From: Bradyrhizobium sp. WSM471
GTDB taxonomy: Bacteria > Pseudomonadota > Alphaproteobacteria > Rhizobiales > Xanthobacteraceae
Assembly: GCF_000244915.1 (NCBI RefSeq)
Contig: NZ_CM001442.1
Span: 7,561,012 to 7,625,011 of the forward strand
Length of the DNA stretch: 64,000 bases
Direction: 5' to 3'
Below the pieces are notes generated by a model. That model had not been told where the DNA came from. It saw nothing but the letters and a program-made list of their open reading frames with translations, and made no database searches. The position numbers and the translations under genes were made by a program. Positions 1-7,434 of this stretch are shown here, piece after piece (within the stretch, counting starts at the first letter, position 1; the number at the start of each line of letters is the position of its first letter).

Positions 1-567
1 CGCCTCGATGTATTTCTGGGCTTCCGCCTCGATGCCCTTGCCGAGCGCGTAATCGACCGTGAGGAAATACCAGTCCTTGCCGCCGCGCGACATCATCGCG
101 GCTGCCGTGGTGTTGCCGGTCGCCCAAGCGTCGTTGACCCATTGGATGGTGTTGGGCGAGCAGGCCTTGCCGGTGAGATCGGAGCTCGCGGTGGACGACG
201 CCAGGAACGTCATGCGGCTGTCGCGCAGCAGCGTGTTGATGGAGAGACCGACGGCCGAATTCGGCACGTCGACGATAGCGTCGACGCCTTCGACATCGAG
301 CCATTTGCGCGCGATGGCATTGCCGACATCGGCCTTGTTCTGGTGATCGGCATAGACGATCTCGACCTTGATGCCCTTGCCGCCGCCGTTGAAATCCTCG
401 GCCGCCATGCGCGCGGCCTCGACCGAGCCCATGCCGTTGGTGTCCTGGAAGATGCCGGAGATGTCGTTGAGAACGCCGACACGCACGACGTTGTCCGAGA
501 TCTCGGCATTTGCCACGCCGCCAATCAAGCTCGCGGCCAGCGCAAGCGTCCACTTCAAGTTCTTCAT
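1..567 (-). CDS. Branched-chain-type ABC transporter substrate-binding protein (3' end cut by window edge)
   Basis: This is the first 189 codons of a periplasmic binding protein of the LivK/Peripla_BP_6 type; the rest lies beyond position 1. The N-terminus is a classic signal peptide (MKNLKWTLALAASLIGGVANA) followed by VRVGVLNDISGIF and YADHQNKADVGNAIARKW, which are family landmarks. The start at 567 gives the signal peptide directly and has a purine-rich GGGAGG stretch upstream. It sits 44 bp downstream of the P450 gene on the same strand, so the two are probably co-transcribed. In soil alphaproteobacteria many proteins of this family bind aromatic acids rather than amino acids, which would fit a P450 for para-substituted benzoates; the ligand is inferred from context only. 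A second member of the family is at 58899-60092. Confidence 0.9.
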   Translation of the reverse strand, partial: MKNLKWTLALAASLIGGVANAEISDNVVRVGVLNDISGIFQDTNGMGSVEAARMAAEDFNGGGKGIKVEIVYADHQNKADVGNAIARKWLDVEGVDAIVDVPNSAVGLSINTLLRDSRMTFLASSTASSDLTGKACSPNTIQWVNDAWATGNTTAAAMMSRGGKDWYFLTVDYALGKGIEAEAQKYIEA

Positions 568-611
568 TGTTCCCTCCCCTGTCGTATTTATTGCTTTCGA
601 TGCCGCCAGCG

Positions 612-1832
612 TCAGGCCGGCGTGATGCTCACAGGCAGGCTGTCGAGCCCGCGTAGCGTGTTGTTGAAGCGGCGCTGTGGCTCGCCCGTGATCTCGATCT
701 TCGCGATCCGGCGGGCCAGCGCCGCGAGCATTGTCTCGCCTTCGAGCCGCGCGACCAGCTGGCCGACGCACATGTGAATACCTGAGCCATAACCAACATG
801 GCCGGACGTGCGGCGGGTGATGTCGTAGCTGTCCGGCCTGTCCCAGCGCCGCGGATCGCGATTGGCAGCCGCCAGAAACATCAACACCTTCTCGCCCTCA
901 CCGATGGTCGCGCCTGACAGTTCGACCTCGCGCGTTGTCGTGCGGAAGAAGGTCTGCACCGGGCTTTCAAAACGAACGGCCTCCTCGAAAGCGTTGCGCG
1001 CCAGCGTGAAATCGTCGCGCAGGCGCTGCCATTGCTCCGGGAAGCGCGCGAGACAGTAGACCGCTGCACCGATGCCGTTGACGGTGGTGTCGAGGCCCGC
1101 CGACAGCAGCGAACGCACCAGCAGCGGCGCTTCGGTGGCGGTGATGGCACCCTCGTCGACATGGGCGTGGATGCAGGCGCCGATGCCGCCGGGCGTGAGG
1201 TTGTCCCGCTGGCACTGATCGGTGACGTAAGCCTGGTGCGGCGCCGAACGCGCGATCGCTTCCTGGCGCAGCTCGTTCGGCGGGCCGAAGGCATTGAACA
1301 CGACACTGGCATAGGGGATCAGATGTTCGCGGCCCTCCGGCTTCAGCCCGAGCGCATCCGGGAAGATCGACAGCGGATAGGCCTCGGCGAGATCCGTGAT
1401 GGCATCGAAGCTGCGCTTCTCCAGCAGCGCGTCCACACGCTCTTCCGCTGCGGCAGCAAAACGATCGCGGAGCCCCTTCATCACCGTCGGCGACAGCACC
1501 TTCGAGAGCACGGCGCGGGTGCGGGTGTGCGCGGGCGGATCGGCTTCGAGGATCAGGCTCGGCGGCCGCCACGGCGTCTCCTTCTTGAAGTCGGAGAGGC
1601 CGACGCCGCGGCTGGAGCAGAACGTCCCGGGGTCGTTCAGCACGGCATGAACCTCGGCATAGCGCGCCACGCCATAGACGTTCCACTTGTCGAGATAGAC
1701 GACAGGTCCCGCCTCCCGCAGCAGCTCATGCGTGGGATAGGGATCGGCGAAAAAATTCATGTCGAAGGGATCGACGTCGAGATGCGGAACGGCCGACGAA
1801 CCGCTGATTTCCGGGGAGCTGGAAGTGTTCAT
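612..1832 (-). CDS. Cytochrome P450, CYP199A-like (para-substituted benzoate O-demethylase/hydroxylase)
   Basis: A 406-residue soluble bacterial P450. Visible landmarks are the I-helix AGLDTTVNG, the K-helix ExxR (EAVRFES) and the heme loop GYGSGIHMCVGQ with Cys355 as thiolate ligand. From memory the whole protein is very close to CYP199A2 of Rhodopseudomonas palustris, sharing blocks such as VYLDKWNVYGVARYAEV and FNAFGPPNELRQ. That enzyme removes the methyl group of 4-methoxybenzoate and oxidises related para-substituted benzoates and cinnamates. It needs a [2Fe-2S] ferredoxin and a reductase, and neither gene is present nearby. A MarR gene diverges 83 bp away, and a binding protein follows downstream. 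Substrate assignment is by family resemblance plus the neighbouring feruloyl-CoA synthetase. Confidence 0.93.
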   Translation of the reverse strand: MNTSSSPEISGSSAVPHLDVDPFDMNFFADPYPTHELLREAGPVVYLDKWNVYGVARYAEVHAVLNDPGTFCSSRGVGLSDFKKETPWRPPSLILEADPPAHTRTRAVLSKVLSPTVMKGLRDRFAAAAEERVDALLEKRSFDAITDLAEAYPLSIFPDALGLKPEGREHLIPYASVVFNAFGPPNELRQEAIARSAPHQAYVTDQCQRDNLTPGGIGACIHAHVDEGAITATEAPLLVRSLLSAGLDTTVNGIGAAVYCLARFPEQWQRLRDDFTLARNAFEEAVRFESPVQTFFRTTTREVELSGATIGEGEKVLMFLAAANRDPRRWDRPDSYDITRRTSGHVGYGSGIHMCVGQLVARLEGETMLAALARRIAKIEITGEPQRRFNNTLRGLDSLPVSITPA

Positions 1833-1915
1833 TGAAGTCCTCCCTCATTTTGATCTTGTGAAAGGGCGGCGCTTACTCTTAGGTCTCCAGACACGCCGCG
1901 AGACAGAATCCCGAC

Positions 1916-2422
1916 ATGCCGCCGTCTTCGACCAGAGCCCGCCAAAAGCCCGTGTCCACCGAGACGGGACCGACCCTCGATCTCGACCGCTACGTCCCCG
2001 CGTTCATCACCTTCATCGCCAACAAGCTCTCGAACAGCGCCACCGCGTTCTATCAGCGGCAGTTCGGCGTCAACGTCACGGAATGGCGGATCATGTCGCT
2101 GCTGGCGATCGAGCCCGGCATTCCCGCCTCGCGCATCTGCCACGTCATCGGTTTCGACAAGGGCCCGGTGAGCCGGACGCTGGCCGGCCTGGAAAAGCGG
2201 GCGATGATCTCGATCCGCACCGATCCCAACGACGGGCGCACACATTCGATCTCGCTGACGGCGAAGGGCCGCGCCATCCATGACAAGGTGATCGTCGCGG
2301 CATTCGAGCGCGAACGGCGCCTGTTGTCTTGTCTGGACAAGGACGAGCGCGAGATGCTGATCGACCTGTTGCGCCGCCTGCACGAGAATCTCGGCGCAGT
2401 GACCGGCAGCACCGAGACCTGA
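1916..2422 (+). CDS. MarR-family transcriptional regulator, divergent from the P450 gene
   Basis: 168 residues with the MarR winged-helix fold. The recognition region reads SRICHVIGFDKGPVSRTLAGLEK, followed by the wing DPNDGRTHSISLTAKG, about residues 70-120. The first 25 residues are a disordered basic extension. The gene diverges from the P450/binding-protein unit with 83 bp between start codons, the usual arrangement for local control of a catabolic operon, so it probably represses the P450 unit in response to an aromatic ligand. I could not see a convincing palindrome in the shared 83 bp. The start ATG at 1916 is the first in frame; no strong ribosome-binding site is visible. Confidence 0.88.
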   Translation: MPPSSTRARQKPVSTETGPTLDLDRYVPAFITFIANKLSNSATAFYQRQFGVNVTEWRIMSLLAIEPGIPASRICHVIGFDKGPVSRTLAGLEKRAMISIRTDPNDGRTHSISLTAKGRAIHDKVIVAAFERERRLLSCLDKDEREMLIDLLRRLHENLGAVTGSTET

Positions 2423-2572
2423 CGGGCCACGCAGCGGGCGCCGACCTCTGTCATTTCCAGGCATGCGCCGGCATTCGCCCGCGGCGCCCTCTCTGCCGAG
2501 CATTGCTTCCTCCGATCCGACGCGGCGGTTCCTTCCGCCGTCATCCTTGTCTGGAACGGTTCGCATAAATTA

Positions 2573-2586
2573 GTTGCCGAGGCAAC
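2573..2586. promoter_or_regulatory. Palindrome GTTGCC-N2-GGCAAC, MarR-type operator without an obvious gene
   Basis: A perfect 6-bp inverted repeat lies in an AT-richer patch (ataaattagttgccgagg) in the 381-bp gap 2423-2803. Its form and TAG/AAA flanks look like a MarR-family operator. No convincing gene starts from it: a 63-codon frame at 2596 runs straight into an intergenic repeat and has no family features. It may be a leftover promoter/operator of a lost gene. Confidence 0.45.
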
Positions 2587-2648
2587 AAAAGAATCATGCA
2601 GCATAATGCGGCAGGTTGGCTGGCGTATTTAGGCTTGCCCAACTCTCG

Positions 2649-2773
2649 TGTCCCGGACGCGCTGCAGCGTGAAACGCTGCTGCGCAGAGCCGGGATCCAT
2701 GCGACCGCGCGTATTAAGCGAGATGGGCCCCGGCCCTGCAGCGCATCACTGCGTGCTGCGCTACGTCCGGGGC
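2649..2773. repeat. Intergenic palindromic repeat (tcccggacgcgctgcagcg type)
   Basis: This imperfect inverted repeat opens with tcccggacgcgctgcagcg and closes with its approximate complement, cagcgcatcactgcgtgctgcgc...gtccgggg. It has the form of the bulk intergenic repeats common in Bradyrhizobium-type genomes. It fills most of the space between the lone palindrome at 2573 and the end of the feruloyl-CoA synthetase gene. Confidence 0.55.
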
Positions 2774-2803
2774 GCGAGAGCAGCTAGCGCGGGCGTGGAC
2801 GTG

Positions 2804-4660
2804 CTAACTGCCGCAACCGATCCACTCACCCGAGACATCGTCATCCAACCGCGCCAGGGCATCCGCCCGCCGCATCAGCACGGCGCGCTGGTTGATGTAG
2901 CCCTTGTCGGTGATCTCGCCGCCGTCCACCGACGGCGGCTCGGCAAGCAGCAGGGCGCGCGTGGCATGGCCGGAGGAGTTGGGGCCCTGTTGCTTCAGTT
3001 TCGCCAGCCCCTGCGCGATCGCGGCTCTGATATCGTCATGCGCGAGCACGGCATTCACGTCGACCGTCTCGGGCAGGCCGGCATGCGCGCGGCACGCGGC
3101 GATGTTCGGAAACACCAGAAAGCGCACCTCGTCGCCGCCATGGCCGGTGACGACGATGTCCTGCGCGAGCGGCGCCAGCGCGGCGATGCCGGCGAGGCGC
3201 AGCGTACCGACACTGACCCAGGTGCCGGAATTGAGCTTGAAATCCTCCGCGACGCGGCCGTCGAAGAACAGGCCGCGCTCGGGCCGCTTCGCATCGGCGA
3301 ATTTCACGGCGTCACCGATGAGATAAAAGCCCTCGTCGTCAAAAGCCTGCCTGGTCAGCTCCGGCGCCTTCCAGTAGCCCGGCGTGACGTTGGGGCCGCG
3401 CACGCGCACCTCCAGCTTGTCGCCGGAGGTGACGAGCTTCAGTTCGGTGCCCGGTATGGGCACGCCGATATTGCCCGAGCGCTCCGCGAGGAAATGGCAG
3501 TCGGTGGCCAGCGGCGACGTCTCGGTCGAGCCCCACGCCGAGACCATCGGCATCGCGCGGCCAACGGTCTTGACGGAAAGCTCTTCGAGCGCGTCCCACA
3601 GATTCTGCGGCAGCGCTGCACCGGCGTAGAACGCGAATTTCACCCCGCTGAAGAAGCGGCGGCGCAGTTCCTCGTCGCCGCGCAACGCCGCAATCAACAT
3701 GTCGAAGCCGCGCGGCACGTTGAAATAGACCGTCGGCATCACACTTCTGAGATTGGCGAGTGACATCGCAAACAGACCGGGCGCCGGCTTGCCGCCGTCG
3801 ATATAGAGCGAGCCGCCATTGCGAAGCACGAGATTGAAATTGTGGTTGGCGCCGAACGTGTGGCTCCAGGGCAGCCAGTCGAGAATGACGAGATCGCGGC
3901 CAGTCTGCTCGAGAAACGTCCAGGTCTGCGCCTTGGCCTGCTGGCTCGAGGTCAGCATGCGCTGGGTATTGATCACGGCTTTCGGCGTGCCTGTCGAGCC
4001 CGAAGTGAACAGGAGCTTTGCGATCGTCGCGGGCGTCACCGCGGCGAAGGCCTTTGCGACGTCGGGGCTCTCCGGCGTTGCCGCGATGGTGCGAAAGGCC
4101 AGCGCATCGGCATCGTCTGCATTGCCGCTGATGATCCGCGCGTTATGCAGCGACTTGATCGCGGCCAGCGCCGCCGCAAACGGCCTCGTCGCGGAGACAT
4201 AGATCGCGGCGGGCTTGAGCAGCGCGATCATGCTTTTGAGCTTGTCGAAATCCTTTGACATCAGCGAATAGGCCGGCGAGATCGCTGCCGAGGGCACGCC
4301 GACATGCTGGGCCGCAAGTGCCAGCAGCGCATGATCGATGCTGTTGTCGGAGAGGATCGCGAGGGGGCGCTCCGGACTGAGACCTTGCGCCAGAATCCAG
4401 GACGCTGCCGCGCGCACCTGGCGCAGCGCCTGCGCATAGGTGACGGTGGTCCATGGCGCTTCGGCACTGCCGCGCTCCGCGAGGAAAATCGCATCGGGCC
4501 TCTGCCGCGCCCATTGCTCCAGCCAGTCGCCGACGCAACGCGCGCCATCGCGCAAGGGCTCGGGCGAGCGCAGCACGATGCTGCCGTCGGCGCGATGCTC
4601 GGCAACGGTTCTGGGTGTCGCGAACAGGCTCGAAGCATCACCGCGAGGGGCGGCTGTCAT
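2804..4660 (-). CDS. fcs: Feruloyl-CoA synthetase (AMP-forming acyl-CoA synthetase)
   Basis: 618 residues, the usual length for bacterial feruloyl-CoA synthetases. It activates ferulate, coumarate or similar hydroxycinnamates with ATP and CoA, the first step of CoA-dependent side-chain removal. The phosphate-binding loop LLFTSGSTGTPK is at about residues 214-225, the adenine/ATP motif AWGSTETSPLA near 370, YLIGDAVKF near 455, and the C-terminal catalytic-lysine region GGEITDKGYINQRA near 590. The N-terminal FATPRTVAEHRADGSIVLRSPEPL is typical of the fcs subgroup rather than general fatty acyl-CoA ligases. It diverges from a MarR gene at 4813, with a 21-bp palindrome between them. No enoyl-CoA hydratase/aldolase (ech) is present in the window, so the pathway must continue elsewhere. 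A different aryl-acid substrate is possible. Confidence 0.88.
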   Translation of the reverse strand: MTAAPRGDASSLFATPRTVAEHRADGSIVLRSPEPLRDGARCVGDWLEQWARQRPDAIFLAERGSAEAPWTTVTYAQALRQVRAAASWILAQGLSPERPLAILSDNSIDHALLALAAQHVGVPSAAISPAYSLMSKDFDKLKSMIALLKPAAIYVSATRPFAAALAAIKSLHNARIISGNADDADALAFRTIAATPESPDVAKAFAAVTPATIAKLLFTSGSTGTPKAVINTQRMLTSSQQAKAQTWTFLEQTGRDLVILDWLPWSHTFGANHNFNLVLRNGGSLYIDGGKPAPGLFAMSLANLRSVMPTVYFNVPRGFDMLIAALRGDEELRRRFFSGVKFAFYAGAALPQNLWDALEELSVKTVGRAMPMVSAWGSTETSPLATDCHFLAERSGNIGVPIPGTELKLVTSGDKLEVRVRGPNVTPGYWKAPELTRQAFDDEGFYLIGDAVKFADAKRPERGLFFDGRVAEDFKLNSGTWVSVGTLRLAGIAALAPLAQDIVVTGHGGDEVRFLVFPNIAACRAHAGLPETVDVNAVLAHDDIRAAIAQGLAKLKQQGPNSSGHATRALLLAEPPSVDGGEITDKGYINQRAVLMRRADALARLDDDVSGEWIGCGS

Positions 4661-4738
4661 GGTTTCCTCCTCGCCCGGAAGCCGGGATCGGCCGCGGCCT
4701 CGTCGCGGACCGCGTTGGCCATAATGTTGGGCATGCCA

Positions 4739-4759
4739 ATTGTTGTCGTCAACAACAAT
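4739..4759. promoter_or_regulatory. MarR operator candidate between fcs and its divergent regulator
   Basis: The inverted repeat ATTGTTGT-N5-ACAACAAT has 8-bp perfect arms. It lies 79 bp upstream of the fcs start and 54 bp upstream of the MarR start, inside the 152-bp divergent promoter region. Symmetry, length and location are what a dimeric MarR repressor needs. The likely regulator is the adjacent gene at 4813, controlling both directions and released by a hydroxycinnamoyl-CoA or free acid. Confidence 0.75.
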
Positions 4760-4812
4760 CTTCCGCTGGCGCGGCGAAGACGCTACAAGAATGATCCCGC
4801 AGGAGACGCGAC

Positions 4813-5307
4813 GTGACAGCCACTGCAGCCCGGACTTCTCGACGCAAACGCGCCGGCAACGGCGCCGCGCGGCGGATCGACGCGGACGAGATCGGCCTCG
4901 ACGCCCTGGTCGGGCACGCCGGCTATGCGGTGCGGCGCTTCCAGATCTGGATTTTCCAGGACTTCGTCAAAACGCTCGGCGATGTCGAGATCCGCCCGAC
5001 GCAATATTCGGTGCTGACGGTGATCGGCGCCAATCCCGGCCTGTCGCAGATGGCGGTGGCCAAGCGCCTCGGCATCGAGCGCGCGCGGCTGGTGCATCTG
5101 CTCGACAGCCTCGAGCAGCGCGATCTGGTCGAACGCGTCAAGTCGAAGGCGGACCGGCGCTCCCACGCCCTTCACCTCACGCAGCTGGGCAAGACGGCGC
5201 TGGCAAAATTCAAGCGCCTCGCCGCGGAGCACGAGCGGCATGTCGAGGAGAGGATCGGCAAGCAGAACCGGGAGCGGCTGCTGCGAATCCTGGCTGACTT
5301 CACCTGA
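4813..5307 (+). CDS. MarR-family transcriptional regulator of the feruloyl-CoA synthetase gene
   Basis: 164 residues. A basic N-terminal tail (TSRRKRAGNGAARR) precedes a MarR winged helix with PTQYSVLTVIGANPGLSQMA, AKRLGIERARLVHLLDSLEQ and the wing KADRRSHALHLTQLGK. The ATG at 4813 follows the purine-rich stretch aggagacgcgacgtg, with GGAG about 9-12 bases upstream. It is divergent from fcs and has the palindrome at 4739-4759 in between, so local repression is the natural reading. In R. palustris a comparable MarR protein, CouR, controls p-coumarate catabolism, and this may be its functional counterpart. It is not closely similar to the other MarR protein at 1916. Confidence 0.88.
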   Translation: MTATAARTSRRKRAGNGAARRIDADEIGLDALVGHAGYAVRRFQIWIFQDFVKTLGDVEIRPTQYSVLTVIGANPGLSQMAVAKRLGIERARLVHLLDSLEQRDLVERVKSKADRRSHALHLTQLGKTALAKFKRLAAEHERHVEERIGKQNRERLLRILADFT

Positions 5308-5446
5308 TCCAGGCTGCCTAATACTTGTGCAAATGCCCCCGACGGGGCGCGGACGTGTCAGCCCGGTTGATCCTCGAATTATCCCACAAGCCACTGATCT
5401 CTCGATAATATCCGGAGCACTTCTCCTGCCCGGATTCTGTACACAA

Positions 5447-5461
5447 TGGCACATCGCTTGC
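5447..5461 (+). promoter_or_regulatory. Sigma-54 (RpoN) promoter upstream of atzF
   Basis: TGGCAC-ATCGC-TTGC matches the -24/-12 consensus (TGGCAC-N5-TTGC) exactly, with GG at 5448-5449 and GC at 5460-5461 separated by the required 10 bp. The predicted transcript starts near 5473, leaving a leader of about 28-40 bases before atzF. Sigma-54 promoters need an enhancer-binding activator; NtrC is the obvious candidate for a nitrogen-release enzyme. I did not find a clear NtrC site in 5308-5440. Confidence 0.85.
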
Positions 5462-5500
5462 TTCGATCCGGGTGAAGAGACGTAGCCGGAGTTTGTCGCC

Positions 5501-7321
5501 ATGAGGGCTGAAATGGGGGCTGAGCAGCCTGAAACGATCGCCGCGATCGTGGCCGCGCATCGCGCGGGCACGCTCACACCGGCGCAGACGGTCGCGCGCA
5601 CCTATCAGCGCATCCGCGGCCACAGCGATCCCGCCGTCTTCATCAGCCTGCGCGACGAAAGGGACGCGATCACGGAGGCCGAGAAGCTCGCCACGCGTGC
5701 CGATGCAGCCAGCCTGCCGCTCTACGGCGTGCCGGTCGTGGTGAAGGACAATATCGACGCGCTGGGATTTCCGACCACCGCGGCGTGCCCGGCCTTCTCA
5801 TACCTCCCGACACATGATTCGACCGCGGTTGCGCGGCTGCGTGCCGCCGGCGCCATCATCATCGGCAAGACCAATCTCGACCAATTCGCGACCGGCCTTG
5901 TTGGCGTGCGCTCGCCCTACGGCATCCCCAGAAACGCGATCCGCGAGGATCTCATTCCCGGCGGCTCGAGCTCGGGATCGGCGACCGCCGTCGGCGCCGG
6001 GCTGGTGCCGCTGTCGCTCGGCACCGACACCGCCGGCAGCGGCCGCGTGCCGGCGATGCTCAACAACATCGTTGGTCTCAAGCCGAGCCTCGGCATGATC
6101 TCGACCGCTGGCCTGGTGCCGGCCTGCCGGACGCTCGACTGTATCTCGGTGTTCGCTTTGACGGTCGACGACGCCGCGCTCGCACTGTCGGTGATGGCAG
6201 GTCCCGATCAGGCCGATCCGTTCTCGCGCGACCGGCCGCTTGGCGCGATCACCCCGCTCCCGGCAAACCTGCGCCTCGGCGTGCCGCGCGGCGGACAGCT
6301 GATCTTCTTCGGCGACAAGAAGGCGGAAGCGGCTTACGCCGATGCCTTGAAGCGCTGGACCGCGATTGGCGCAACACTCGTCGAATTCGACCTCGAGCCG
6401 TTCTACGAGACGGCGCGGCTGCTCTATGAAGGACCCTGGGTCGCCGAGCGCTATCTCGTGATCCGCGACCTGCTGGCGTCCGCGCCGGATGCGATCCATC
6501 CCGTGACGCGCGAGATCACCGTAGCGGGTGCGCGGCTGACGGCGGCGGATACCTTCTCCGCGCTCTATCGCTTGCAGGGCCTGCGCAAGATCGCCGAACG
6601 CACCTTCACAAATATCGACGCGCTGGTGCTGCCGACGGCGCCGACGGCCTATACGACCGCGCAGGTGCTGGCCAATCCGATCGAGCTCAACAGCCGGCTC
6701 GGCACCTATACCAACTTCGTCAATCTGCTCGACCTCTGCGGTCTCGCGGTACCGGCGGCGATGCGCGCCGACGGCATTCCGTTCGGCATCACGCTCCTTG
6801 CGCCCACCGGCCACGACGCGCTGCTCGCGAGCATCGGCCGCGTGTTCCACGCCGATACCAAACTAACGCTTGGCGCAAAGGGCGTGGCGCAACCCGCGCT
6901 GGCGCCGCTTGCCGCAAGCGGCATCGACGACATTCCCATCGCCGTGGTCGGCGCGCATCTGTCCGGCATGGCGCTGAACGGCGAGTTGAAAGCGCTGAAC
7001 GGCCAGCTGATCGAGGCGACCAGGACCGCGGCGGACTACAAGCTCTACGCATTGAAGACCACGCCCCCGAAGCCGGGCATGCTGCGCGTCGAAGCCGGCA
7101 AGGGCGCGTCGATCGAGCTGGAGATCTGGTCGCTGTCGTCGTCCGCCTTCGGCGAGTTCGTCAACGCGATTCCTGCGCCGATGGCGATCGGCACGGTGCG
7201 GCTCGCCGATGGCCGCAGCGTGAAGGGATTTCTGGTCGAGCCCGAAGTGCTGAGCGACGCGCGCGACATCACGGCGTATGGTGGATGGCGGAAGTATATG
7301 GCGGAGGCCGCGCCGGCGTAG
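5501..7321 (+). CDS. atzF: Allophanate hydrolase
   Basis: 606 residues. It hydrolyses allophanate to ammonium and carbon dioxide, the last step of urea-carboxylase and s-triazine/biuret pathways. The N-terminal amidase-signature domain carries the Ser-cisSer-Lys triad as Lys82 (VVVKDNID), Ser156 (GGSSSGS) and Ser180 (TDTAGSGRVP), with spacings that match the family. The C-terminal domain from about residue 465 (VVGAHLSGMALNGELKALNG) is the small domain specific to allophanate hydrolases. A sigma-54 promoter lies 40 bp upstream. An alternative start at 5513 has GAGGG six bases upstream, so the first four residues are uncertain. The gene converges on the atzH/gntR end of the dpp-atz operon. No urea carboxylase gene is seen in the window, which suggests that allophanate comes from the AtzE route. 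Confidence 0.95.
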   Translation: MRAEMGAEQPETIAAIVAAHRAGTLTPAQTVARTYQRIRGHSDPAVFISLRDERDAITEAEKLATRADAASLPLYGVPVVVKDNIDALGFPTTAACPAFSYLPTHDSTAVARLRAAGAIIIGKTNLDQFATGLVGVRSPYGIPRNAIREDLIPGGSSSGSATAVGAGLVPLSLGTDTAGSGRVPAMLNNIVGLKPSLGMISTAGLVPACRTLDCISVFALTVDDAALALSVMAGPDQADPFSRDRPLGAITPLPANLRLGVPRGGQLIFFGDKKAEAAYADALKRWTAIGATLVEFDLEPFYETARLLYEGPWVAERYLVIRDLLASAPDAIHPVTREITVAGARLTAADTFSALYRLQGLRKIAERTFTNIDALVLPTAPTAYTTAQVLANPIELNSRLGTYTNFVNLLDLCGLAVPAAMRADGIPFGITLLAPTGHDALLASIGRVFHADTKLTLGAKGVAQPALAPLAASGIDDIPIAVVGAHLSGMALNGELKALNGQLIEATRTAADYKLYALKTTPPKPGMLRVEAGKGASIELEIWSLSSSAFGEFVNAIPAPMAIGTVRLADGRSVKGFLVEPEVLSDARDITAYGGWRKYMAEAAPA

Positions 7322-7328
7322 CTGCATC

Positions 7329-7434
7329 TCCTCATGGTGAGGAGGCGCGCAAGCGCCGTCTCGAACCATGAAGGCCCCCGCGGCTGCATCTCGGCCTTCC
7401 ATCCTTTGAGACGCGGCCTTCGGCCGCTCCTCAG
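7329..7434. repeat. Left part of an intergenic palindrome interrupted by the IS
   Basis: The sequence cctcatggtgaggaggcgcgcaagcgcc ... catcctttgagacgcggccttcggccgctcctcag is the left part of a common intergenic palindrome. Its right end (gatgaggg) reappears at 8987-8994 on the other side of the insertion sequence. The last five bases, CTCAG at 7430-7434, are duplicated at 8982-8986. Confidence 0.75.

Noticed and set aside
2596..2787. 63-codon frame after the lone palindrome at 2573
   Set aside because: Most of it lies inside an intergenic repeat and it has no ribosome-binding site or family features.
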